Assembly: GCA_027488715.1 (NCBI GenBank)
Contig: JAIYBD010000178.1
Span: forward strand, 1 to 8,151
Direction of reading: 5' to 3'
Length of the DNA: 8,151 nucleotides
Source: Bacteroidota bacterium
Lineage (GTDB): Bacteria > Bacteroidota > Bacteroidia > UBA7662 > CANHCV01
Positions 1 to 6,095 of the stretch are shown here, piece after piece; the stretch's first letter is position 1, and each line of letters opens with the position of its first letter. Under the pieces are notes generated by a model that worked only from the letters and a program-made list of their open reading frames with translations, was not told where the DNA came from and searched no databases. The translations under genes and the position numbers were made by a program.

Positions 1-341
1 GACCCCAATCCAATCTTTTCAAAGAAATCCAGATTTGCATGAATAATTTCCGTTGGTCTTTGGTTGTTAAAGATGGAAAGAACCAATGCAACGAGACCTT
101 TGGTAATAATGGCATCGCTATCGGCATGGTAGTAAATTTCGCCATTTTCCATTTTTTGACCAACTACCCAAACCCTGGATTGACAGCCTTTTACGATGAA
201 TTCATCTCTTTTAAACTCTTCTGGGAAAGCGGATAATTGTTTTCCATAATCGATAATGACTGAATATTTATCTTCCCAATCATCGAGGAAAGAAAAAACT
301 TCAATCAGTTCATCTTGCAATTGAGCGATGGTTTTATTCAT
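1..341 (-). CDS. sufE: SufE, cysteine desulfuration protein (3' end cut off by window edge)
   Basis: SufE is the cytoplasmic sulfur acceptor that takes persulfide from SufS and passes it to the SufBCD scaffold. Reading the minus strand from the ATG at 341 gives 113 complete codons beginning MNKTIAQLQDELIEVFSFLD. The motif FIVKGCQSRVWV is the family signature, and Cys53 in it corresponds to the sulfur-accepting Cys51 of E. coli SufE. The following HADSDAIITKGLVALVLSIF stretch is also typical of SufE. Family members are usually about 140 residues, so roughly 25-30 C-terminal residues lie outside the window. The start codon overlaps the sufS stop codon as ATGA (338-341), which points to translational coupling of desulfurase and acceptor. 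No frameshift is seen. Recognition rests on motif and operon context. Confidence 0.95.
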   Translation of the reverse strand, partial: MNKTIAQLQDELIEVFSFLDDWEDKYSVIIDYGKQLSAFPEEFKRDEFIVKGCQSRVWVVGQKMENGEIYYHADSDAIITKGLVALVLSIFNNQRPTEIIHANLDFFEKIGLG

Positions 342-1564
342 GAACACAACATTTTAGCTGCTTTCCTTACCGATTCAATAAAAAAGTCAACCTCTTCGAT
401 GGTATTGTAAAGGGAGAAAGATGCCCTGCACATGCCGTGTACCTTGAATTTTTGCATGATGGGTTGAGTGCAGTGATGTCCGGTGCGAATGGCAATTCCA
501 CGTTGATCTAAGATGGTTCCTACATCGAAAGGATGAACTCCTTTGAGATTAAAGGATAAAACAGAAACTTTTTGATCGGATGTTCCAAAAAATACAATTT
601 CTGGAATTTCATTTAGTCCATCGGTAGCTCTTTTAAGCAACAAACTTTCGTGTTGATGGGCTTTTTCAAGGGAAATCGTATTCAGGAATTGAAGACTCTT
701 TTGGAAAGCAATGACTTCTGCAATGGCCGGAGTACCCGTCTCAAACTTGAAAGGAAGGCCATTGAATGTGGTTTTCTCAAAAGTTACTTCTTGAATCATT
801 TCTCCACCGGTTTGATATGGAGGCATTTGTTGAAGCAACTCTTCCTTTCCAACCAAGAAACCAAGTCCTGTTGGACCAAACATTTTATGGGCAGAAAAAA
901 CAAAAAAATCTGCGTCCAACGATTTTAAATCAACCTTGAAGTGCCCGACCGCTTGTGCTCCATCGACCAAAATTTTTGCGCCAATTTTTCGGGCAGCATC
1001 GATCATGGTTTGAATGGGATTGATGGTTCCAAGAGCATTGGATACCCACGAACATGCGATGAATTTAACGTTTTCTTCCAAAAGTTTCGGAAGGAAATCT
1101 AAGTCCCATTCGCCTTTTTCGTTGATGGGCAATACTTTTAAATTCAATCCATGCCTTTCGCAAGCCATTTGCCAAGGAACGATATTGGCATGGTGTTCCA
1201 TTTCGGTGATGAGAATGGAATCCCCAGGTTTGAGGAAAGCCATCGGGTAGGAGTGGGCCACCAAATTGATGGATTCGGTGGTTCCTTTGGTAAAAATGAT
1301 GGTTTTAGGATCAATATTTCCAAGGTAACGCGCCAATTCGTTTCGGGTATTTTCAAAATTCTGGGTGGCGCGCTGACTCAAATCGTGAACTCCGCGGTGA
1401 ACATTTGCATTTTCGGTACGGTAGTAATGCGAAATCGCATCGATAACCGATTGTGGCTTTTGGGTTGTTGCTGCATTATCGAAGTAAACCAAAGGTTTTC
1501 CGTGAACGGTGGCTTCCGAAAGAATCGGAAACTGTTGACGAATGAGGTTTACATCGAAATCCAT
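338..1564 (-). CDS. sufS: SufS, PLP-dependent cysteine desulfurase (group II)
   Basis: SufS converts L-cysteine to L-alanine and holds the released sulfur as a persulfide for transfer to SufE. The protein has 408 residues, the normal length for the family. Visible active-site features are the PLP Schiff-base lysine K227 in SAHKMFGPTG, the PLP-contacting D201 in VDGAQ, H124 in EMEHHANIVPW, and the persulfide cysteine C365 in RTGHHCTQP. The RTGHHC motif close to the C terminus and the short loop before it mark the SufS/CsdA (group II) type rather than IscS/NifS. A partner SufE is encoded immediately downstream with a 4-base overlap. Its ATG shares one base with the sufD TAA stop (TAATG at 1562-1566). 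The protein is cytoplasmic, with no signal peptide. The gene is intact. Confidence 0.97.
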   Translation of the reverse strand: MDFDVNLIRQQFPILSEATVHGKPLVYFDNAATTQKPQSVIDAISHYYRTENANVHRGVHDLSQRATQNFENTRNELARYLGNIDPKTIIFTKGTTESINLVAHSYPMAFLKPGDSILITEMEHHANIVPWQMACERHGLNLKVLPINEKGEWDLDFLPKLLEENVKFIACSWVSNALGTINPIQTMIDAARKIGAKILVDGAQAVGHFKVDLKSLDADFFVFSAHKMFGPTGLGFLVGKEELLQQMPPYQTGGEMIQEVTFEKTTFNGLPFKFETGTPAIAEVIAFQKSLQFLNTISLEKAHQHESLLLKRATDGLNEIPEIVFFGTSDQKVSVLSFNLKGVHPFDVGTILDQRGIAIRTGHHCTQPIMQKFKVHGMCRASFSLYNTIEEVDFFIESVRKAAKMLCS

Positions 1565-2685
1565 TAAACACCCATTTTATTGTTCCAGGCTTCCAAGCAA
1601 TAGCTTCGAAGGGTTTCATTTTCAATCTTTTCAATGACTTCGGCTCCGAAAGCATTGGTGAGGAGCTGAGTAGCTGTTTCTTTGGAAAGACCGCGGGATT
1701 GGAGATAAAAGATTTCGTCTTGACGCAATTTCCCAACGGTTGCACCGTGGGAGCATTTTACATCATCTGCAAAAATTTCCAATTGCGGTTTTGCATTGAT
1801 TTGCGCTTCATTGCTCAAAAGAAGATTTTGGTTATTTTGAAACGCATTGGTTTTCTGAGCATCTTGGAAAACATGAATTCTCCCGTTGAAAACGGCTTGT
1901 CCACGATCCATGGCAATTCCTTTGTAGAATTCAGAACTTTCTCCATTGGGTTTTGCATGTTCCAAGTTGGTGTGGTTGTCGACCAATCGATTTCCATCGG
2001 CTACATAAAGTCCGTTCATTCCGGTGAACAAGTATTCTCCTAAATGAGTAACATTCAATTCATTCCGTATCCAAGAGCCATCAAAAGTAATGATCGTATG
2101 TTGGTAGGTAGATTGGGCATGCTGTTGAGCATAAATTTTGGATAAAACTTGGGGCATGCCCGCCTTGAATCCATCAAACTGAAACTGATAGTGGTTGAAG
2201 ATAGCTTTACTTTCCACCAAAATGTTGGAATAGGTCAAGGCCAATTGTTGGTTTCCTTGATACAATTCAACAAAATTGGCCGTGGCACCATCTTCTACGA
2301 TAATTTTGATGCAATCGGTTGAAACCGAGGTGGGTTGATGAATCCAAATGAGCGGTAATTCTGACTTGAACTTTCGACTAATGGTTACCGTTAGAACACG
2401 TTGGAAAGATTCGTTAGCAAAATCATCGAAAATGTCTTTTCGGGGAAAATCTACTGCTTCAAATCCGATTTGAATTCCTTCGGCTTGGGTGTTGGGTTCC
2501 AACAAAATGCCTTCAAAAGGAAGATTTAGGGTACTTTTCTCGCTTTCTGAAATTTGGATATTCTGAACGGGAGTGTATTTCCAAGATTCTACTTTTCGAT
2601 TTGGAAATGAACCATTTTTAGCAATTTGTGCCAATTCGGGTTTTCCCCATTTTTCAAAAAGTGCAGGAAGTTGTTCTTGAAACAT
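1564..2685 (-). CDS. sufD: SufD, Fe-S cluster assembly scaffold subunit
   Basis: SufD is the non-ATPase partner of SufB in the SufBC2D scaffold and is needed for iron acquisition and cluster formation. The 373-residue product has a divergent N-terminal part and the conserved C-terminal beta-helix domain. The motif SNEAQINAKPQLEIFADDVK, followed by CSHGATVGKL, is the SufD signature (about residues 291-320). His313 there corresponds to E. coli SufD His360, a proposed cluster ligand. QDEIFYLQSRGL (about 322-333) is also diagnostic. The start ATG at 2685 lies two bases past the sufC stop and is preceded by an AGGAGG seven bases upstream. The downstream sufS start overlaps its stop by one base. 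N-terminal divergence is usual for SufD and is not a sign of decay. Confidence 0.96.
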   Translation of the reverse strand: MFQEQLPALFEKWGKPELAQIAKNGSFPNRKVESWKYTPVQNIQISESEKSTLNLPFEGILLEPNTQAEGIQIGFEAVDFPRKDIFDDFANESFQRVLTVTISRKFKSELPLIWIHQPTSVSTDCIKIIVEDGATANFVELYQGNQQLALTYSNILVESKAIFNHYQFQFDGFKAGMPQVLSKIYAQQHAQSTYQHTIITFDGSWIRNELNVTHLGEYLFTGMNGLYVADGNRLVDNHTNLEHAKPNGESSEFYKGIAMDRGQAVFNGRIHVFQDAQKTNAFQNNQNLLLSNEAQINAKPQLEIFADDVKCSHGATVGKLRQDEIFYLQSRGLSKETATQLLTNAFGAEVIEKIENETLRSYCLEAWNNKMGV

Positions 2686-2687
2686 GT

Positions 2688-3446
2688 TTACGCCTCCTGT
2701 TTATGCTTTTCAATGACCCAATCGTATCCTTGGTCTTCCAATTTCAAAGCTAAATCCTTGTCGCCAGTCTCAACAATGCGCCCATCGTACAAAACGTGAA
2801 CAACATCGGGAACAATGTAATCCAATAATCGTTGGTAGTGGGTAATAACCAAAAAGGCGTTTTCGGAATTTTTTAGAGCGTTTACGCCTTCAGCCACGGT
2901 ACGAAGCGCATCGATATCCAAACCGGAATCGGTTTCATCAAGGATGCTCAATTTGGGGTCGAGCATGGCTAGTTGGAAGATTTCGTTTCTTTTTTTCTCG
3001 CCTCCGGAAAATCCTGCGTTTACAGATCGCTTCAAGAAATCGTCTTTCAAGCCTACAAGAGCAGCTTTTTCACGCATCAATTTTAGGAAATCGGTTGCTG
3101 AGAGGGATTCCAATCCTTTGTGTTTTCTTACTTCGTTAACCGCCATTTTGATGAAATTGGCGTTGGAAACACCGGGAATTTCAATGGGGTATTGAAACGC
3201 CAAAAACAGTCCTTCTCTGGCTCGTTCTTCGGGTTCTAATTCAAGGATATTGACGCCATTGAACCAAATTTCGCCTTCGGTTACTTCGTATTCTTCTCTT
3301 CCTGCAATAACGGAGGAGAGGGTACTTTTGCCCGAACCATTGGGTCCCATGATGGCATGAACTGTTCCAGCGTTGATTTCGAGATTGATCCCTTTTAAGA
3401 TGGGTTTGCCCTCAATTTGGGCATGTAAGTTTTTGATTTGTAACAT
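2688..3446 (-). CDS. sufC: SufC, Fe-S cluster assembly ATPase
   Basis: SufC is the ABC-type ATPase of the SufBCD complex. It is cytoplasmic and is not part of a membrane transporter. The 252-residue protein shows Walker A GPNGSGKS at 34-41, the Q-loop in FQYP (Q85), the ABC signature FSGGEKKR at 146-153, Walker B LSILDETDSGLD with catalytic E171, the D-loop SGLD at 174-177 and the switch histidine H203 in ITHYQR. The FSGGEKKRNE signature and the DETDSGLD Walker B separate SufC from ordinary ABC importers. The ATG at 3446 overlaps the sufB stop by one base (TAATG), and sufD starts two bases after its stop. Length and motifs match active family members, with no sign of damage. Confidence 0.97.
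   Translation of the reverse strand: MLQIKNLHAQIEGKPILKGINLEINAGTVHAIMGPNGSGKSTLSSVIAGREEYEVTEGEIWFNGVNILELEPEERAREGLFLAFQYPIEIPGVSNANFIKMAVNEVRKHKGLESLSATDFLKLMREKAALVGLKDDFLKRSVNAGFSGGEKKRNEIFQLAMLDPKLSILDETDSGLDIDALRTVAEGVNALKNSENAFLVITHYQRLLDYIVPDVVHVLYDGRIVETGDKDLALKLEDQGYDWVIEKHKQEA
2693..2698 (-). promoter_or_regulatory. Shine-Dalgarno-like AGGAGG before sufD
   Basis: On the minus strand AGGAGG is followed by CGTAAAC and then the sufD ATG, a spacing of seven bases, which is ideal for ribosome binding. It lies inside the last codons of sufC (Gln-Glu-Ala-stop). The other suf starts lack so good a match; sufC has only a weaker GAAGGAAG further upstream. Many Bacteroidota initiate without Shine-Dalgarno pairing, so the site may be coincidental coding sequence, but it does support the start at 2685. 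Confidence 0.5.
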
Positions 3447-4888
3447 TATCCTACGCTTCCTTCTAAACTAATGGCTAATAATTTTTTGGCTTCTACGGCA
3501 AACTCCATGGGGAGTTGATCTAAGACTTCTTTGGCATATCCGTTCACAATCATAGCAACGGCATCTTCCTCTCCAATTCCTCTTTGACGGAAGTAGAAAA
3601 GGATATCTTCTCCAATTTTGGAGGTGGTTGCTTCGTGTTCAACGTTAGCGGAGTTATTTTGAATTTCGAAATAGGGGAAAGTGTGAGCCCCGCAGCGATC
3701 ACCCAACAACAATGAATCGCATTGGGAGAAGTTTCGAGCACCTTCTGCACGTTTGTTAACACGAACCAATCCTCGGTAACTATTTTGACTTTTTCCTGCG
3801 CTAATTCCTTTTGAAACGATTCGAGAACGGGTGTGTTTTCCCGTATGAATCATTTTTGTCCCAGTATCGGCCTGTTGGAAGTTGTTGGTTACGGCAACGG
3901 AATAAAATTCTCCTACGCTGTAATCGCCTTTTAAAATGCATGAAGGATATTTCCATGTGACAGCCGATCCTGTTTCTACCTGAGTCCAAGAAATTTTGGA
4001 GTGATTACCAAGGCAGGCGCCTCGTTTAGTAACGAAGTTGTAAATTCCACCTTTGCCTTCTTTGTCGCCCGGAAACCAGTTTTGGACCGTGGAGTATTTG
4101 ATTTCGGCATGTTCCATGGCTACCAATTCAACCACTGCTGCGTGGAGCTGATTTTCGTCGCGTTGGGGGGCTGTGCAGCCTTCCAAGTAAGAAACGTAGC
4201 TTCGATCGTCGGCAATGATTAAAGTGCGTTCAAATTGGCCGGTGTTTTTTGCATTGATGCGGAAATAGGTCGATAATTCCATGGGGCAACGAACTCCTTT
4301 GGGTATGTATACAAAGGAACCATCGGAAAATACGGCGCAATTGAGAGCAGAAAAGTAATTGTCGGCAACGGGAACTACGGAGCCAAGGTATTTTTTTACC
4401 AATTCGGGGTGTTCATGAACTGCTTCACTGAGACTGCAAAAAATAATTCCGTCTTGGGCAAGCCGTTCTTTGTACGTTGTAACAACGGAAACGGAGTCTA
4501 AAACGGCATCTACCGCAACACCAGCTAATAATTTCTGTTCTTCCAAAGGAATTCCAAGCTTGTCGTACGTGGCTTTGATTTCAGGATCGAGTTCATCCAA
4601 CGAATTCAAGGTTTTCTTTTTGGGTTCGGCGTAATAGGAAATGGATTGAAAATCGACGGGAGCGTAGTCCAAATTTTGCCAATGAGGTTCAGGCATGGTT
4701 TTCCAAATCTCGAACGCTTTTAAACGCCATTCTAATAGCCATTCCGGTTCATTTTTTTTCTTGGAGATAAAACGAACGGTATCTTCGGAAAGGCCGATAG
4801 CGGCGATATCTTGATCAATATTACTTTCGAAACCCCACTGATATTCTTGGGAAGTAATCGAATCTAATAATTCTTGGTCTTTGCTCAT
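3446..4888 (-). CDS. sufB: SufB, Fe-S cluster assembly scaffold subunit
   Basis: SufB is the central scaffold on which the nascent Fe-S cluster is built and the receiver of sulfur from SufE. The 480-residue length is normal. The C-terminal third is strongly conserved. NFSQCDSLLLG contains C390, equivalent to E. coli Cys405 by counting from the C terminus, and NVEHEATTSKIGED contains H418 and E419, equivalent to E. coli His433/Glu434. The end, PMEFAVEAKKLLAISLEGSVG with small variations, is also typical. PKGVRCPMELSTYFRIN and KYPSCILKGDYSVGEFYSVA are further family blocks. It is the first gene of the operon, with an ATG at 4888 directly after a run of six T. A 51-base gap, the largest within this half of the window, separates it from the Nudix gene upstream and carries a possible promoter and hairpin. 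No other start gives a better N terminus. Confidence 0.97.
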   Translation of the reverse strand: MSKDQELLDSITSQEYQWGFESNIDQDIAAIGLSEDTVRFISKKKNEPEWLLEWRLKAFEIWKTMPEPHWQNLDYAPVDFQSISYYAEPKKKTLNSLDELDPEIKATYDKLGIPLEEQKLLAGVAVDAVLDSVSVVTTYKERLAQDGIIFCSLSEAVHEHPELVKKYLGSVVPVADNYFSALNCAVFSDGSFVYIPKGVRCPMELSTYFRINAKNTGQFERTLIIADDRSYVSYLEGCTAPQRDENQLHAAVVELVAMEHAEIKYSTVQNWFPGDKEGKGGIYNFVTKRGACLGNHSKISWTQVETGSAVTWKYPSCILKGDYSVGEFYSVAVTNNFQQADTGTKMIHTGKHTRSRIVSKGISAGKSQNSYRGLVRVNKRAEGARNFSQCDSLLLGDRCGAHTFPYFEIQNNSANVEHEATTSKIGEDILFYFRQRGIGEEDAVAMIVNGYAKEVLDQLPMEFAVEAKKLLAISLEGSVG

Positions 4889-4915
4889 AAAAAAGCGTTT
4901 TTGCTTTCGAAACGC
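4889..4915 (-). terminator. Possible weak intrinsic terminator / leader hairpin before sufB
   Basis: On the minus strand GCGTTT (4915-4910) can pair with AAACGC (4900-4895) across a nine-base loop, followed by six T (4894-4889) and at once by the sufB ATG. The layout is that of an intrinsic terminator for the upstream Nudix transcript. The stem is only six base pairs, three of them G-C, so termination would be inefficient. The inner TTTCGAAA is an alternative palindrome. The left arm overlaps the last base of the putative suf -7 box. Confidence 0.3.
4890..4904. repeat. 15-bp repeat, copy 1 (near-palindromic AAAAAGCGTTTTTGC)
   Basis: The 15 bases AAAAAGCGTTTTTGC occur exactly here and again at 6066-6080, in the same orientation and both in intergenic DNA. 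The core A5-GCG-T5 is close to palindromic. This copy lies between the putative suf promoter and the sufB start codon. Two copies in 8 kb of AT-rich sequence could arise by chance. Confidence 0.4.
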
Positions 4916-4922
4916 AAAGATA
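4915..4922 (-). promoter_or_regulatory. Putative Bacteroidota -7 box for the suf operon
   Basis: TATCTTTG on the minus strand fits the Bacteroidota -7 consensus TAnnTTTG and ends 26 bases before the sufB ATG, so transcripts would begin at about 4907-4911 with a leader of about 20 bases. No clear TTTG -33 element lies 19-21 bases upstream; the region there reads TTTAGAATAAATAA, an AT-rich but imperfect match. Being in the only gap upstream of five coupled genes supports it. No obvious Fur or IscR/SufR-type operator is visible. Confidence 0.45.
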
Positions 4923-4939
4923 AGCCAAATTGTTTTTAT

Positions 4940-5386
4940 TTATTCTAAATAACCGCTTTTCAATTTCATTGCTACCACTTGATCCACAGGTAAGGTTAAT
5001 GTATTGGCTTCAATGGAAGCAATATCAATCCATCGAAAACACTGTTTAATAGAGTTAAGGCCAAAATCGAAAGGTTTTTCTTTGACGGCTATTTGATTTG
5101 GGTTATCCAAGTTAACCTGATAATAAATGCTAATGACTTGTACTTTCGGATTCTGGGCGGAAGCCTGAAAGAAGTCGGTGGTGTAAAAATGTTCAACAGA
5201 ATTAATGTGAATTCCCAATTCTTCCCATAATTCTCTTTTGATGCAATCGATGGTTCCTTCTCCAAATTCCAATCCTCCACCCGGAAACTTAGTGATGTGC
5301 CAATTGTCGTAAGACTCATCAGACACCAATACTTTTCCTTGATTTTGGATAATAGCGTAAATTCTTACGTTGAAAGGGTATTTCAT
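4940..5386 (-). CDS. Nudix hydrolase (nucleoside diphosphate-linked substrate, unknown specificity)
   Basis: Nudix enzymes cleave X-linked nucleoside diphosphates using divalent metal. With the start at 5386 the protein is 148 residues and begins MKYPFNVRIYAIIQNQGKVL, the first strands of a Nudix fold. The Nudix box GX5EX7REUXEEXGU is complete at residues 37-59 (GGLEFGEG through RELWEELGI), with metal-binding E52, E55 and E56 present, so activity is expected. Substrate (house-cleaning nucleotide, ADP-ribose, other) cannot be read from the sequence. An ATG at 5413 would add nine residues and overlap the upstream gene by 23 bases. I prefer 5386 because it leaves a 4-base gap and the usual short N terminus. 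It is probably co-transcribed with the membrane protein gene upstream. A link to the suf operon downstream is not implied. Confidence 0.88.
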   Translation of the reverse strand: MKYPFNVRIYAIIQNQGKVLVSDESYDNWHITKFPGGGLEFGEGTIDCIKRELWEELGIHINSVEHFYTTDFFQASAQNPKVQVISIYYQVNLDNPNQIAVKEKPFDFGLNSIKQCFRWIDIASIEANTLTLPVDQVVAMKLKSGYLE

Positions 5387-5390
5387 GGAG

Positions 5391-5915
5391 TTACTCAAAT
5401 AATTTTTTACCATTGAGGGTAAATGCTAAAATACTACCCAGGAGCATGGATTGAAACAGGGTAATCACCCCTTTGAAAAGTAATATTCCTTCCCAGCTAA
5501 ATGACTTTTTAATGAGTTCTAATTCTTGATCAATGAGTTTATTTTGCTGGAGCATGGACTTTCCAACCATGCTTCCTCTGGATTCTTCGAGAAGCATTGA
5601 CTTTTCGCGTATAGCGGCCTCAACTTCTTGGGTGAAAACGGTTTGAAACAGCAGGCCGCTTCCGAGGACCAAAATGAGAGTGACGAGAAGATTGAAAGGA
5701 AGGATAAATAAAATTCGGTCTTTGTTGGTGGCCGATGGATTTTGCTGATTGTAATCACGGATGGCCACCAATTGAAAAACAACAATCACGATCAAATTCA
5801 TGAAGTACTGGTAGCGACCTGCGGTATCGTTGATCCAATTCATTTTTAGAATCACGACTTCCCAAATGAGTAAAAGGATACCAGCCGTTAATGCTTTTTT
5901 CCAATCGAATTTCAT
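5391..5915 (-). CDS. Four-helix inner membrane protein of unknown function (DUF4199-like architecture)
   Basis: I do not recognise a function. The 174-residue product starts MKFDWKKALTAGILLLIWEV and shows four likely transmembrane segments at about 9-25, 37-53, 68-92 and 143-166. Between the third and fourth is a polar, probably helical stretch (about 95-140) rich in Glu, Lys and Gln. Two helices, a longer third helix, a soluble amphipathic segment and a final helix is the layout of the Bacteroidota DUF4199 proteins, but I see no decisive motif, so this is only a comparison. The start at 5915 is chosen because a longer reading frame (to 5993) runs into the tRNA-Leu gene and its terminator. 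The next Met (residue 25) would destroy the first helix. The Nudix gene follows after four bases. No promoter is visible between the tRNA terminator and this ATG. Confidence 0.8.
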   Translation of the reverse strand: MKFDWKKALTAGILLLIWEVVILKMNWINDTAGRYQYFMNLIVIVVFQLVAIRDYNQQNPSATNKDRILFILPFNLLVTLILVLGSGLLFQTVFTQEVEAAIREKSMLLEESRGSMVGKSMLQQNKLIDQELELIKKSFSWEGILLFKGVITLFQSMLLGSILAFTLNGKKLFE

Positions 5916-5919
5916 ATAC

Positions 5920-5947
5920 AAAAAAAGCTGCGGTTTTGTCGCAGCTT
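5920..5947 (-). terminator. Strong intrinsic terminator of the tRNA-Leu gene
   Basis: On the minus strand AAGCTGCG (5947-5940), loop ACAAAAC (5939-5933) and CGCAGCTT (5932-5925) form a perfect eight-pair stem. It continues into an uninterrupted T run reaching 5920, seven T in all counting the two in the stem. It begins four bases after the encoded CCA of the tRNA and ends four bases before the next start codon (5915). Form and position are classic for Rho-independent termination. Confidence 0.9.
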
Positions 5948-5951
5948 CACT

Positions 5952-6036
5952 TGGTACCTGGGGCCGGGATCGAACCGGCATGGGTCGCCCCACTGGTGTT
6001 TGAGACCAGCGCGTCTACCTATTCCGCCACCCAGGC
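5952..6036 (-). tRNA. tRNA-Leu, anticodon CAA
   Basis: The 85-base sequence folds as a class II tRNA. The acceptor stem is GCCTGGG with CCCAGGT (a terminal G-U pair), followed by discriminator A and an encoded CCA. The D-arm region is GGCGGAATAGGTAGACGC. The anticodon stem CTGGT/ACCAG encloses the loop CTCAAAC, giving anticodon CAA at 6002-6000, which reads the leucine codon UUG. A long variable arm (TGGG-GCGA-CCCA) marks a leucine/serine-type tRNA. The T arm is GCCGG-TTCGATC-CCGGC. The A73 discriminator agrees with leucine identity. It has its own promoter upstream and a terminator directly behind it, so it is an independent unit inside a same-strand gene row. Confidence 0.97.
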
Positions 6037-6052
6037 GTTTTGTTTGTGGTTG

Positions 6053-6083
6053 CAAAAGTAGGTCTAAAAAGCGTTTTTGCAAA
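6053..6083 (-). promoter_or_regulatory. Bacteroidota-type promoter of tRNA-Leu
   Basis: On the minus strand TTTG (6083-6080) is followed by a 19-base spacer and TACTTTTG (6060-6053). This matches the known Bacteroidota -33 TTTG / -7 TAnnTTTG promoter in both boxes and spacing. The mature tRNA begins 17 bases past the -7 box, so transcription would start about ten bases before the tRNA 5' end. It is the best promoter in the window and supports assignment to this phylum. Confidence 0.8.
6066..6080. repeat. 15-bp repeat, copy 2 (near-palindromic AAAAAGCGTTTTTGC)
   Basis: This is an exact second copy of the 15 bases at 4890-4904. Here it falls within the spacer of the tRNA-Leu promoter and shares one base with the -33 TTTG, so any bound factor would lie between the two promoter boxes. 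It may be chance in AT-rich DNA. Confidence 0.4.
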
Positions 6084-6095
6084 CATTTTTTTTAG

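Noticed and set aside
39..2043. Plus-strand open frames opposite sufE, sufS and sufD (for example 1151-1567 and 1699-2043)
   Set aside because: They lie wholly antisense to strongly conserved suf genes, have no recognisable motifs and look like antisense shadows.
5387..5413. Longer Nudix start at 5413
   Set aside because: It overlaps the preceding gene by 23 bases and adds nine residues without a counterpart in the compact Nudix fold; 5386 fits better.
5916..5993. Upstream extension of the membrane protein frame to 5993 (26 extra residues)
   Set aside because: It would translate through the tRNA-Leu 3' half and its terminator hairpin. The extra residues are Arg/Pro-rich tRNA sequence and sit before a normal hydrophobic N terminus.
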